A DNA stretch of 44,907 bases from Candidatus Omnitrophota bacterium (GTDB lineage: Bacteria; Omnitrophota; Gorgyraeia; Tantalellales; Tantalellaceae): the NCBI GenBank assembly GCA_007135805.1, contig SLID01000045.1:1-44907 (forward strand), read 5' to 3'. The position numbers and the translations under genes were made by a program. The notes below the pieces were generated by a model. The model was not told where the DNA came from. It did not search any database and worked only from the letters and a program-made list of their open reading frames with translations. Positions 18,074 to 28,345 of the stretch are shown one piece after another. Each line of letters begins with the position of its first letter. Positions within the stretch are counted from its first letter, which is position 1.

Positions 18074-19792
18074 ATGGGCGCTGTAGCGATAGTTACTGCC
18101 GCAGTGGCCCTGTTCGCCGCGGCATACAAGTTTTACGGTTCTTTTGTGGCTCGCCGGGTGTTTGGCTCCGATCGGTCTGGGCCGGTTCCGAGCCGCGCGT
18201 TACGGGATAATGTGGATTATTTTCCCACCAGACGCGAGGTGCTGTTCGGGCACCATTTCGCTTCGATAGCTGGTACAGGCCCGATAGTCGGGCCTGCGAT
18301 AGCGGTAATATGGGGCTGGGTACCGGCGCTCATGTGGATACTACTGGGTTCTGTGTTTGCCGGGGCGGTTCACGACTATGGGGCTATGATCATATCGACC
18401 CGGAACAAGGGAAGATCCATAGGGGAGATATCGAGAGATATTATAAGCACCCGTGTGCGGACTTTGTTTCTCTTTATGACACTTTTTTCCCTGTGGATAG
18501 TGGTGGCGATATTTGGCATGGTCATGGCCGTTATCTTTGATATGTATCCACAGTCTGTTATCGCCGTATGGGTCCAGATACCCATCGCCATGGCAGTGGG
18601 GTATTTTTCCTACCGCAAGGGGTGGAACATTACGGCAATGTCTTTTGCCGCGGTCGCTCTGATCTATGTTCTGATCTATCTTGGGGTGATCTTTCCTTTG
18701 AAAATGCCCGCGGTACTGGGTTTATCTCCCATGGGGGTATGGATAGTTCTTCTTCTGGTGTACGCTTATGCAGCTTCGGTCCTGCCTGTATGGACGCTTC
18801 TTCAGCCGCGCGATTATATTAATTCGCATCAGCTTTTTCTGGGGCTTGGTGTTATAATGACGGCTATATTTTTCGCCCGTCCTGAAATAGTGGCTCCGGC
18901 TGTCCGGTTCGATCCTCCGGGAGCGCCGCCGATACTGCCGTTTCTTTTTATAACGGTCGCGTGCGGAGCTATATCGGGATTTCACGCTCTGGTGGGTTCA
19001 GGCACCAGTTCCAAACAGGTCGCGAGTGAAAAAGATGTAAAATTCGTGGGTTTTGGCGGAATGCTTACGGAAGGGTTTCTTGGTGTTCTGGTTTTAGTGG
19101 CTGTTGCGGCCGGTATAGGCATATACGCGAAGGGTAGCGCCGGAGAAGAACTTTCCGGTATGGCGGCCTGGAGCCACCATTATTCCAGCTGGGACACGGC
19201 TGACGGGCTTACCGCAAAAATAACGGCTTTTGTAAATGGCTCGGCCAATATGATGGGATCTATGGGGATACCTTTGAGATATTCGCAGGCGATGATAGGG
19301 GTTCTTGTCGCTTCTTTTGCCGGGACTACACTGGATACGGCCACGAGGATACAAAGATATGTTTTCGGGGAACTGGTTGCCGAGACTCCCTTGAAACCGC
19401 TATCCGAGAGGTACACAGCGACTTTTGTCGTGGTAGCCTGCGCGGCTTTTCTGGCGTTCTCCAGCGGAGGCGGGGTAGGGGCTTTGCTCTTATGGCCGCT
19501 TTTCGGCGTAAGCAACCAGCTGTTGGCGGCCCTGGTTCTTCTGGTCGTTACCATGTACCTGGTAAAAAAGAGGAACGGTAAGGTCTGGGTAACGGCATTT
19601 CCCATGGTTTTCATGATGATATTCTCGATATGGGCCATGGTTGTCAGCCTTCCCCATTTTCTGGCTACCCGGTCTTTTTTGAGGTTTGTAATAGGGCTTT
19701 TTCTTATGGCGCTTGTCGTATGGACTATTGTGGAAGCTCTCAGGTGTTTGCGCCCGGGGACTGGGGAACGGCAGCGGACAGAGGTTGTTTAG
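18074..19792 (+). CDS. cstA: carbon starvation protein CstA-family transporter
   Basis: FGHHFASIAGTGPIVGPAIAVIWGWVPALMWILLGSVFAGAVHDYG, ISGFHALVGSGTSSKQ, multiple TM helices. Confidence 0.95.
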   Translation: MGAVAIVTAAVALFAAAYKFYGSFVARRVFGSDRSGPVPSRALRDNVDYFPTRREVLFGHHFASIAGTGPIVGPAIAVIWGWVPALMWILLGSVFAGAVHDYGAMIISTRNKGRSIGEISRDIISTRVRTLFLFMTLFSLWIVVAIFGMVMAVIFDMYPQSVIAVWVQIPIAMAVGYFSYRKGWNITAMSFAAVALIYVLIYLGVIFPLKMPAVLGLSPMGVWIVLLLVYAYAASVLPVWTLLQPRDYINSHQLFLGLGVIMTAIFFARPEIVAPAVRFDPPGAPPILPFLFITVACGAISGFHALVGSGTSSKQVASEKDVKFVGFGGMLTEGFLGVLVLVAVAAGIGIYAKGSAGEELSGMAAWSHHYSSWDTADGLTAKITAFVNGSANMMGSMGIPLRYSQAMIGVLVASFAGTTLDTATRIQRYVFGELVAETPLKPLSERYTATFVVVACAAFLAFSSGGGVGALLLWPLFGVSNQLLAALVLLVVTMYLVKKRNGKVWVTAFPMVFMMIFSIWAMVVSLPHFLATRSFLRFVIGLFLMALVVWTIVEALRCLRPGTGERQRTEVV

Positions 19793-19819
19793 GGGTATTC
19801 CTTATGGGGCGGTGACGCT

Positions 19820-19896
19820 TGGCGCGCCCGGCAGGACTCGAACCTGCGGCCAACTGGTTCGAAGCCAGTTGCTCTATCCATCTGAGCTACGGGCGC
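19820..19896 (-). tRNA. tRNA-Arg(TCG)
   Basis: GCGCCCG...CGGGCGC, anticodon loop CTTCGAA, CCA encoded. Confidence 0.95.
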
Positions 19897-19945
19897 TTAT
19901 GCAACTAAGAGTATCAGCTAACAGCGTAAAAGTAAAGGAGAAAAA

Positions 19946-20779
19946 ATGAACGAACAGAGTGACTTACAGGACAAAAGGATACAAAAAATACACTCGAAGC
20001 TTGTCGGGGGTATACGGGAATATATGACCATGCATGGTTTTAAAAAAACGGTTATAGGGCTTTCCGGGGGGGTTGATTCGGCAGTGGTCTGCTGTCTGGC
20101 CGAGGCAGCGGCCGGTCGGGAGAACGTGCTTGGGATATCAATGCCGTCGAGGTATTCAGCGCCCGAAAGCAATATCCTGGCGGCTATCCTCGCGGAAAAC
20201 CTCGGGATAACATTCAAGTCCATGGCGATAGATCCCGTATATGACTCTTACCTGGAGATCCTTGAGGAACATCTGGGGAAAAGCGAAGAAGACAGCGTGG
20301 AGATACACCATCAGAATATACAGGCAAGGATAAGGGGCAACATATTGATGGCATTTTCCAACAAATATGGTCATCTGGTCCTCGCCACCGGCAACAGGAG
20401 TGAGGCGATGATGGGTTATTGCACTCTTTACGGGGATACCGTAGGGGGGCTCGCGGTCATATCGGATCTGTCAAAGACCGATGTCTATCTGCTTGCTGAG
20501 TACATAAACCGTGATCAGGAGATCATTCCAACGCTTACTATCGAAAGGGAGCCCTCGGCCGAGCTTAAACCGGGGCAGAAGGACCGGGACTCTCTTCCGC
20601 CGTATGATGTCCTTGACGTGATATTGCGGCTTTATCTGGATGAAAAAGTTCCGCGAGACGGTATCGTCGAGAGAGGGTTTGATCCCGGCACGGTGAATGA
20701 GGTGCTGAGGGCGATAGAGACGTCGGAGTATAAAAGGCGACAATGCCCGCAGGGCATCCCGCTTGAGGATATCCGGTAA
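19946..20779 (+). CDS. nadE: NAD+ synthase
   Basis: VIGLSGGVDSAVVCCLA PP-loop, ATGNRSEAMMGYCTLYGDTVGGLAVISDLSKTDVY. Confidence 0.95.
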   Translation: MNEQSDLQDKRIQKIHSKLVGGIREYMTMHGFKKTVIGLSGGVDSAVVCCLAEAAAGRENVLGISMPSRYSAPESNILAAILAENLGITFKSMAIDPVYDSYLEILEEHLGKSEEDSVEIHHQNIQARIRGNILMAFSNKYGHLVLATGNRSEAMMGYCTLYGDTVGGLAVISDLSKTDVYLLAEYINRDQEIIPTLTIEREPSAELKPGQKDRDSLPPYDVLDVILRLYLDEKVPRDGIVERGFDPGTVNEVLRAIETSEYKRRQCPQGIPLEDIR

Positions 20780-20931
20780 TATCGCGGCGCGTTTTTTTGG
20801 AGCCCGGGCCTTAAGGGGTATCTTTCGACAGCAAGATCAGGGTTGAAAAATATCACTAAAGCATATATAGTACATCTCTAGGAAAAGTAACTAAGCGACT
20901 AAATACCAATAATATTAAAAGAAGGAGAGGC

Positions 20932-21870
20932 ATGGCTAACGAAACAGTATTCAAACGTTATAAAGGCAACCCTATAGTGACCCCCGCGGCGGTGCCCAGG
21001 GCGAACAGTATACACAACAGCGCCATAGTGCCGTTCGAGGACGGGTACGCGGGTGTTTTCAGGGTGGATGAGATAGACCTGAATTTCACCATGCATGTCG
21101 GTTTCAGTAAGGACGGTATTTCCTGGGAGATCGATCCGCAAGCCGTAAATCTGGATTGTCCCGAAGAATATCTCAAGATCAAGGATCGTACATACGACCC
21201 GCGTCTTACAAAGATAGAGGACACATATTACTTTACGTGGTGTCTTGACTCGCCCCAGGGGCCGCTTATCGGTATGGCCACAACCAAAGATTTTAAGACC
21301 TTTTCCCAGAAAGAGAACCTTACTTTACCCGCGAACAGGAATTGTGTGATTTTCCCCCGAAAAGTCGACGGCAAGTTCGCCATGTATTCAAGGCCCAGCG
21401 ATATGGGACACACGCCTTTCGGGGCCATTTTCTACTCGACCAGTCCCGATATGGTGCATTGGGGCAATCATCGCTTTGTGTTCGGTCCGCAGAGGAGCAG
21501 CTGGCAGTCGACCAAAGTCGGCCCCGGGCCGGCACCCATAGAGATAGAGGAAGGGTGGCTCCTGATATACCATGGGGTATGGACAAGTTGCAATGGGTAT
21601 ATATACTACGCGGGCGGCGCGATACTGGACAAGTATGAACCGTGGAAGGTGTTACATAGGACAAAAGATTATCTTCTGGCGCCCACGGAGGATTATGAGA
21701 GGGTCGGGGATGTCCCCAACGTGGTTTTTCCCTCCTCGGCGGTAGTTTTGGGAGATAAAGTTAGGATATATTACGGTTGCGCGGATACGTGCATCTCAAT
21801 CGCTGAGGCTGATCTGGGTGAGCTGGTAGATTTTATAAAGACCCGCGGTGTTCCGGAACCGAGTGTTTAG
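20932..21870 (+). CDS. GH130-family glycoside phosphorylase/hydrolase
   Basis: NPIVTP...NSIHNSAIVPFEDGYAGVFRVD, DPRLTKIEDTYYFTW, GPGPAPIEIEEGWLLIYHGV, YYAGGAILD, IYYGCADTCISIAEAD. Confidence 0.92.
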   Translation: MANETVFKRYKGNPIVTPAAVPRANSIHNSAIVPFEDGYAGVFRVDEIDLNFTMHVGFSKDGISWEIDPQAVNLDCPEEYLKIKDRTYDPRLTKIEDTYYFTWCLDSPQGPLIGMATTKDFKTFSQKENLTLPANRNCVIFPRKVDGKFAMYSRPSDMGHTPFGAIFYSTSPDMVHWGNHRFVFGPQRSSWQSTKVGPGPAPIEIEEGWLLIYHGVWTSCNGYIYYAGGAILDKYEPWKVLHRTKDYLLAPTEDYERVGDVPNVVFPSSAVVLGDKVRIYYGCADTCISIAEADLGELVDFIKTRGVPEPSV

Positions 21871-21983
21871 GCCGGGACCCATTACGAAAAGATGCTGAAA
21901 AAAGCGAACTCGACGCTTGCGGAATTTTCGGGTATTGTGATATAATACGCAGGCCGAAGATAGCTGTAAGGCAAGAGTCCAGA

Positions 21984-22059
21984 GCCCGCATAGCTCAGCT
22001 GGTAGAGCAACTGACTCTTAATCAGTGGGTCCAAGGTTCGAATCCTTGTGCGGGTACCA
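21984..22059 (+). tRNA. tRNA-Lys(CTT)
   Basis: GCCCGCA...TGCGGGT, anticodon loop CTCTTAA, CCA. Confidence 0.94.
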
Positions 22060-22175
22060 TGTTTCTGGATGTTTCAAAGGATGTTGGGGCCCGGCATGAG
22101 GCACAAGTTCGGGATGCTTTTGGGTTGTGTGGGTGCCGATTCCTCAGAGGCATTGAAATAAAACGAGTATGAAGG

Positions 22176-22251
22176 GCGGGTGTAGCTCAGTTGGTAGAGC
22201 ATCACGTTGCCAACGTGATTGTCGTCGGTTCGAGTCCGATCACCCGCTCCA
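22176..22251 (+). tRNA. tRNA-Gly(GCC)
   Basis: GCGGGTG...CACCCGC, anticodon loop TTGCCAA, CCA. Confidence 0.95.
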
Positions 22252-22361
22252 TATGTCAAGCCTGGATGAACAGGGTTTAAAGTGATAAAACCCATGGCCA
22301 AGTTGTCCCTGAGTTTCGAGATCCCGCGAAAACAAACCATATCTTACAAGAAGAGGAGAAA

Positions 22362-22832
22362 ATGAACATATACGAAATGCTCAACAAAGATGCGATAAGT
22401 ATAGATCTTGAGGCAGACGCTAAAGAAAGTGTTTTGCAGGAACTGGTAGGGCTTCTCGTGTCCTCGGGTAGTGTGAGGAAAGAGGACAAAGCGGATATAC
22501 TCAAAAAAGTCAGGGAAAGAGAGACCCTCGGTTCCACAGGAATAGGAAAGGGAATAGCCATACCTCACGCTAAGTGCGCCAAGCTCAAAAAAATGGGAGC
22601 GGCATTTGGGATATCGACAGCAGGTTTGAATTTCAAGTCTCTTGACGGAGAACCGACCCACATTTTTTTCCTTCTGGTTACTCCCGGTGAAACGCCGGGG
22701 CCCCATCTCAAGGCATTAGCTAAGATCTCTCGCTTACTCGATGACAAGTTCATACGGGATAAACTTAGAGCGGCTTCAAGCGCCAAAGAAGTTTTACGCA
22801 TCATCAAGGAAGAAGAGCTGAAAAAAGGATAA
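22362..22832 (+). CDS. PTS EIIA domain protein (fructose/Ntr type)
   Basis: KVRERETLGSTGIGKGIAIPHAKC, FFLLVTPGETPGPHLKALAKISRLL. Confidence 0.9.
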   Translation: MNIYEMLNKDAISIDLEADAKESVLQELVGLLVSSGSVRKEDKADILKKVRERETLGSTGIGKGIAIPHAKCAKLKKMGAAFGISTAGLNFKSLDGEPTHIFFLLVTPGETPGPHLKALAKISRLLDDKFIRDKLRAASSAKEVLRIIKEEELKKG

Positions 22833-22882
22833 TTATCCAGGCGGTCAGCGCTGAACGGAACGCCGGTAGTTGCCGGAAAATT

Positions 22883-24127
22883 ATGAGTATTCAAAAGCTT
22901 AAGTGGCTTTACCCTGGTATGCTCGTCAAGAGATGGATAACCTTCGCGGTATTCGGGATATTCATGGTGTCGATGGGTTTTGTGGTGGTAATAGCCGAGC
23001 CCAATCCCCAGAACAAAGCTATGGCCGGCGTAGTAATAATGCTGGGGATAGGAAGTGTTATTTTCGCGGTCAAGCGGATACTAAGGTCTCTTATGACGGC
23101 TATCGCGCCCGTAGGGGGAATGGGCAGAAGCGATCTTGTCGAGAAGATATATGAGCGCCGGATATTGGAAAAGGGGCCGAAAGTGGTTGTGGTGGGAGGC
23201 GGGACAGGCCTTTCCACGCTCCTTAAAGGCCTTAAACACCGTACAAGCAACATAACGGCCATAGTGACGGTCGCGGATGATGGAGGGTCTTCGGGGCGCC
23301 TGCGTGAGGAATTCGGGGTTCTTCCGCCCGGGGATATAAGGAACTGTCTTGTCGCGTTGTCCGATTCGGAAGATATCCTGGGACCTCTTTTTCAGTTCAG
23401 GTTCACTCAGGGGAAAGGGCTTGACGGACACAATTTCGGTAACCTTTTCATAACGGCCCTGGCAAGGGTTACCGGGGATTTTGCCAAAGCCATAAGGGAA
23501 TCGAGCAAGGTCCTGGCGATAAGGGGCAGAGTATATCCCGCTACATTGGAAACCGTAAGACTCGTGGCCAGGCGGGAGAACGGGGTTGAAACCCTGGGAG
23601 AATGCCATCTGCGGGATGAAAAAGGCAGTCCCATAGACCGGCTCTTGTTAGACCCCAAAGACTGCCGCGCTACCAGCGAGTCCCTTGACGCGATCAGAGA
23701 AGCGGACGTAATAATTCTCGGGCCGGGAAGTCTTTATACCAGCGTTATGCCTAATCTGCTTATTGAAGGCATACAGAACGCGATAGTGAGGTCAAAGGCT
23801 GTTAAGATTTACATATGCAACGTGATGACGGAGTCCGGAGAAACCGATGGGTATTCGGTAAGCGACCATGTCAAGGCGATAATAAAACATACTCGCCCGG
23901 GTATTGTCAACTGCTGTGTGGCAAATGTCTCACGTGTTCCTAAAGATCTTTACGAAAGATACAGATCGGAAGGGCAGTTTCCCGTTAAGCTCGATGAAAT
24001 GGACGAGAAGTGGATGAAAGATGAAAAGATAACTTTGGTGAAATCTCAGATCTCCTGTGCCAGAGAGTTTGTCCGGCATGACCCTGAAAAGTTGACAGAA
24101 ATTTTGATGGATGTGATAGAAAAATGA
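22883..24127 (+). CDS. yvcK: YvcK/CofD-family gluconeogenesis factor with N-terminal transmembrane segments
   Basis: KVVVVGGGTGLSTLLKGLK, TAIVTVADDGGSSGRLREEFGVLPPGDIRNCLVALSD; two hydrophobic helices at the N-terminus. Confidence 0.92.
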   Translation: MSIQKLKWLYPGMLVKRWITFAVFGIFMVSMGFVVVIAEPNPQNKAMAGVVIMLGIGSVIFAVKRILRSLMTAIAPVGGMGRSDLVEKIYERRILEKGPKVVVVGGGTGLSTLLKGLKHRTSNITAIVTVADDGGSSGRLREEFGVLPPGDIRNCLVALSDSEDILGPLFQFRFTQGKGLDGHNFGNLFITALARVTGDFAKAIRESSKVLAIRGRVYPATLETVRLVARRENGVETLGECHLRDEKGSPIDRLLLDPKDCRATSESLDAIREADVIILGPGSLYTSVMPNLLIEGIQNAIVRSKAVKIYICNVMTESGETDGYSVSDHVKAIIKHTRPGIVNCCVANVSRVPKDLYERYRSEGQFPVKLDEMDEKWMKDEKITLVKSQISCAREFVRHDPEKLTEILMDVIEK

Positions 24128-26187
24128 GGAACGTCCGATCATACGGAAAACAGAAGAAAGCTAAATTCGCCATGGCGTTTCACGCGTTCCAGCCGGTGTT
24201 TAATTTTGAGGAGGAGCTGGAGAAAGCCTTCCAACTCGCGTATGGGCCTTTTTTAGGAGTTATGAAAAAATTCCCCGGCATAAAGGGCACTTTTCATTTT
24301 TCAGGGAATGTGCTGGAATGGTTGTCGAAACAACACCCCGAATATATCGAGACTTTGCGTGATATGCTTGGAAGCGGCCAGATAGAGATCATGGGAGGCG
24401 GGTTTTTTGAGCCCGTAATGTCGGTTATTCCCCGCAACGACGCGGTTGAACAATTGAGAATGATGAACGCGAAACTGGATGAGATTTTCGCCTTGAAGCC
24501 GGAGGGAGTATGGACCACAGAAAGAGTATGGCACAGAAACCTGGTGGATATTTTCAGGCAGGAAGGGATAAAATATACCATTCTTGACGACAACCATCTT
24601 TTGTCGACCTATTCCGGGGATCGCGGAAAGTTTTCCCCGTGTGTTACCTCGGGCGATACTGAAGATATAACCATCTGTCCTTCATCAGCCCAGTTGAGGT
24701 ACCTGATACCTTTCCGGCCTGTCAGGGAGATCTTGAGATACATGAAAGACGTTATGTCCAGGAGTGAAGGAGTTGCTCCGTGTTTCTTTTTCGCGGATGA
24801 CCTGGAAAAATTCGGCCTCTGGCCCCGCACACACGCTCATGTTTACAGTAAAAAATGGCTTGAGAAGTTTTTCAAAGCTCTGGAGAGAGAAAGTGAATGG
24901 CTAGAAACCGCGACTTACGCGGAACTGGCCGGCATCGAGGGGAAACCCGACCTGGGAGTCCTCCCGCCTGGAAGTTATGGAGAAATGGACGGTTGGAGCG
25001 GAGGGGACTTTACCAATTTCATGAAAAAATATCCCGAATCCGGACGCATGTACGAAAGGATGCTTGATGTGAGCGGACGAGTATCGGATATGGTCTCGCG
25101 GGCAGACCACCCCGACAGCGCCGCCCGTTTTGAAAATGCGAAAGAGGAACTTTTCAAAGCGCAGACAAGCTGTCCGTATTGGCACGGGACTTTCGGGGGC
25201 GTGTACCTTCCCCACCTGAGGAGCGGGGTGTATACGCACATAATAAGGGCTGAAAAGATGCTGCGCGCCGTGCCTGAGGGGCCGGAAAGCGATGTTTACC
25301 GCGGCGAAAGAAAGACCGGAGACGGCGGGGCCGAAGAAGTTCTTGGCAACAGTCATCTTAAACTTTACGTGAACCCCTGCCGTGGAGCCTGCATAGAGGA
25401 GATAGACCTTATGGCCAGGGAAATAAATCCGTTGACCGCTTTTTCCAGGCGCGAGGAAAAATACCACAGAAAGCTTGAAACAGGTTACGGTTCGGTTATA
25501 AGGAAGGCCCGGAGAAAGGCATTGAGAGGCGACCTGGGAGACATAGACATACACGAGTTGTTAGGTGTAGGGGAAAGGGGTCTCAAAAAGTTATTGTCTT
25601 ACGACGGGTACAGGAGAGTTGGTTTCATTACGCGGGTCATACCTGGCCGCGTGAAGTGGGAAAGCTTGGTGGACGTCGATAAGTCCCCCGGAGGTTTCAT
25701 GGATGGCAATTATCGAATGGATCCGGTAAGTTGTGACGGCTCCGTAACCCGCGTTTACACAAGGAGAGAAACTATTCAGGCAAACGCTGGCCGTTCGATC
25801 GATATGGAAATAACTAAAAAGGTAACGCTGGGTTTTACCCGGGATTTTAATATTTCACAGAGCGCGAGATCCTTTTCGGAACACGCGGAGGGCATCAGTA
25901 TATGCGCCGAATTCAACTTTCTGGTATGGGACACTGAGGCCATGAAAGGGCCGAAGACATATACGGCCGCCTCGGTACAGTTTGAGGACAGATATTCGGG
26001 GCTTACCATCGAGATCGTGTCGGATACTCCGCTGCAGATCACGACGTATCCGGTTTATACCGTCAACGAAACTGAGCGGGGGCTCGGTAAGACTTTTCAG
26101 GGGATATGTGTGGTGATGGGAGATAGCTACGCGCTTTCCGAGGGCCATGAGCAAATTGAACAGGCCATAACTGTTCGTATGAGGTGA
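24124..26187 (+). CDS. GH57-family alpha-glucanotransferase/amylase-like
   Basis: FAMAFHAFQPVFNFEEELEKAF, GTFHFSGNVLEWL, GQIEIMGGGFFEPVMSVIP, GVWTTERVWHRNLVDIF, WHGTFGGVYLPHLR. Confidence 0.9.
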   Translation: MRNVRSYGKQKKAKFAMAFHAFQPVFNFEEELEKAFQLAYGPFLGVMKKFPGIKGTFHFSGNVLEWLSKQHPEYIETLRDMLGSGQIEIMGGGFFEPVMSVIPRNDAVEQLRMMNAKLDEIFALKPEGVWTTERVWHRNLVDIFRQEGIKYTILDDNHLLSTYSGDRGKFSPCVTSGDTEDITICPSSAQLRYLIPFRPVREILRYMKDVMSRSEGVAPCFFFADDLEKFGLWPRTHAHVYSKKWLEKFFKALERESEWLETATYAELAGIEGKPDLGVLPPGSYGEMDGWSGGDFTNFMKKYPESGRMYERMLDVSGRVSDMVSRADHPDSAARFENAKEELFKAQTSCPYWHGTFGGVYLPHLRSGVYTHIIRAEKMLRAVPEGPESDVYRGERKTGDGGAEEVLGNSHLKLYVNPCRGACIEEIDLMAREINPLTAFSRREEKYHRKLETGYGSVIRKARRKALRGDLGDIDIHELLGVGERGLKKLLSYDGYRRVGFITRVIPGRVKWESLVDVDKSPGGFMDGNYRMDPVSCDGSVTRVYTRRETIQANAGRSIDMEITKKVTLGFTRDFNISQSARSFSEHAEGISICAEFNFLVWDTEAMKGPKTYTAASVQFEDRYSGLTIEIVSDTPLQITTYPVYTVNETERGLGKTFQGICVVMGDSYALSEGHEQIEQAITVRMR

Positions 26188-26191
26188 TACA

Positions 26192-26470
26192 ATGCCCCAA
26201 CTTGAGAAACAGATAATAATAAAGAACAGGACCGGGCTTCACGCCCGGCCAGCGGCGCTATTCGTGCAGAAGGCCAATAAGTACGAAAGTGATGTGAAGA
26301 TCTTGAAAGACGATCAGGAGGTTAACGGCAAGTCCATAATGGGCATACTTATGCTTGCCGCTGAGAAGGGAGCTCAAATAAAACTGGTCATAAACGGCGA
26401 AGACGCCGAAGCGGCCATGGAGGAACTTGAGGAGGTTCTGGCCGGCGATCTGGAAAAGGAAATGTCCTGA
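26192..26470 (+). CDS. ptsH: phosphocarrier protein HPr
   Basis: IKNRTGLHARPAALFVQKAN, NGKSIMGILMLAAEKGAQI. Confidence 0.95.
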   Translation: MPQLEKQIIIKNRTGLHARPAALFVQKANKYESDVKILKDDQEVNGKSIMGILMLAAEKGAQIKLVINGEDAEAAMEELEEVLAGDLEKEMS

Positions 26471-26507
26471 TATAGCCGGCAGGCGCCTCGTAAGACAGGT
26501 GGAACTT

Positions 26508-28295
26508 ATGGAAAAATCAAAGGGAACACCGCGCAGGAAAAAGCAAAAGAAACTTAAGGGGATACCCGCTGCTCCGGGAATAGTTATGGGCCGAGCTTAT
26601 GTTTTCGGCACCGAGACGGTCTCGCCTCCGGAGATCCCCGTAAACGCTCACGAAATGGCCGGTGAGATCGAAAAATTTGAAGATGCCATAACTAAAACAC
26701 GCAAAGAGCTGCTTGCGATAGAGAAAAAGATATCAAAAGAAATGGGAGTGGAACATGGCAGGATATTCAACGCGCATCTCATGGTCCTTGAGGACAAGGT
26801 GCTTCACGGACAGGTAATATCCCGGATGAAAAAACGCAAAAGGAACATTTCTTTTGTGTTCGCGGAAGTCCTGAATAGTTACATAGCGGCGCTTTCCTCC
26901 GCCAAAGACGAATATCTCCGGGACCGGAGCGGAGATATAGCGGATGTCGGGAAACGCATCTTGAAAAATCTTGTGGGCGCGCAGGAAAGAAGCATGGAGA
27001 ATCTCGGCGAAAAATCCATAATCATTGCTTACGACCTTTCTCCTTCGGATACCGCCATGATGCACAAGGGGCGGGTTCTGGGGTTTGCCACCGATATCGG
27101 CGGAAGGACTTCTCATACCGCGATAATGGCCAAGTCATTGGAAATACCGGCTGTTGTGGGCTTGGAAAACGTAACGGATATGGTATCGAACGGCGATTTC
27201 GTGATACTTGACGGCATACACGGGATGGTGCTGGTTAACCCCTCGCGCCAATTAATAGACAAGTACCAGGAAGAAAAAGAGAAGTACGAAAGCATTGAAA
27301 GGGACCTGGGAGAGTTAAGGCTTCTTGCCGGGGAAACGCTGGACGGGAAGAAGGTGGGTGTAGCGGGCAACATAGAGCTCCCGGAGGACGTGGCAAGTGT
27401 ATTGTCCCATGGGGCGCAGGGGATAGGTCTTTACAGGACCGAATATTTTTATATGAATCGCGCTGATCTTCCCAGTGAGGAGGAACAGTTCAACGCGTAC
27501 AAGTCGGTAGTGAAACGTATGTATCCGAACCCGGTAGTTATTCGCACGCTGGACCTTGGGGGGGACAAGTTCCTGTCCCAGCTTGATGTGCCCCGTGAGA
27601 TGAACCCGTTCATGGGATGGAGGGCCATACGTTTCTGTCTGGCAAGGCCTGATATTTTCAGGTCCCAGCTCAGGGCGATGCTGAGGGCTTCCGTGCATGG
27701 CAAGATAAAGATCATGTATCCCATGATCTCCGGATTGTCGGAATTGCGAGAGGCTAATAAATTCCTTGGAGAGGTCAAAAAAGAGTTACGTAAAGAAAAG
27801 GTGCCTTTCGATGAGAATATTCCTGTTGGGGCTATGATCGAAGTGCCCGCGGCCGCTGTAATGAGCGATATCCTGGCAAAAGAGGCGGATTTCTTCAGCA
27901 TAGGCACCAATGACCTCATACAGTACTCCCTGGCCGTTGACAGGGTAAATGAGAAGATAGCGTACCTGTATGAGCCGGCTCATCCCGGGGTGCTGAAGCT
28001 CATAAAGATGGTCATAGACAGCGGCCACCGTGAAGGCATCCCTGTGTCTTTATGCGGTGAGATGGCAGGGGACATATCACTTACCATGGTTCTTTTGGGG
28101 CTTGGGCTGGATGAGTTCAGCACTTCTCCGATAGCGGTCCCTGAAATAAAAAAAGTTGTCAGGTCCATCAAGTTCTCGGATGCCCGAAAAGTCGCCGAGA
28201 AGGTCCTCGCTTTCAATACGGGGGAAGAGGTGAGGAATTTTGCCCGGGAAAAACTGTATGAGTTCATTCCGGATCTTGCTCTTGAACTCTTATAG
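26508..28295 (+). CDS. ptsI: PTS enzyme I
   Basis: KGIPAAPGIVMGRAYVF, DIGGRTSHTAIMAKSLEIPAVVGL, GIGLYRTEYFYM, VPVGAMIEVPAAAVMSDILAKEADFFSIGTNDLIQY. Confidence 0.96.
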   Translation: MEKSKGTPRRKKQKKLKGIPAAPGIVMGRAYVFGTETVSPPEIPVNAHEMAGEIEKFEDAITKTRKELLAIEKKISKEMGVEHGRIFNAHLMVLEDKVLHGQVISRMKKRKRNISFVFAEVLNSYIAALSSAKDEYLRDRSGDIADVGKRILKNLVGAQERSMENLGEKSIIIAYDLSPSDTAMMHKGRVLGFATDIGGRTSHTAIMAKSLEIPAVVGLENVTDMVSNGDFVILDGIHGMVLVNPSRQLIDKYQEEKEKYESIERDLGELRLLAGETLDGKKVGVAGNIELPEDVASVLSHGAQGIGLYRTEYFYMNRADLPSEEEQFNAYKSVVKRMYPNPVVIRTLDLGGDKFLSQLDVPREMNPFMGWRAIRFCLARPDIFRSQLRAMLRASVHGKIKIMYPMISGLSELREANKFLGEVKKELRKEKVPFDENIPVGAMIEVPAAAVMSDILAKEADFFSIGTNDLIQYSLAVDRVNEKIAYLYEPAHPGVLKLIKMVIDSGHREGIPVSLCGEMAGDISLTMVLLGLGLDEFSTSPIAVPEIKKVVRSIKFSDARKVAEKVLAFNTGEEVRNFAREKLYEFIPDLALELL

Positions 28296-28345
28296 CCGGA
28301 ACGGATAAGGTTGTTTTAAGGACAAACACAAGGGAAAGGATACTT

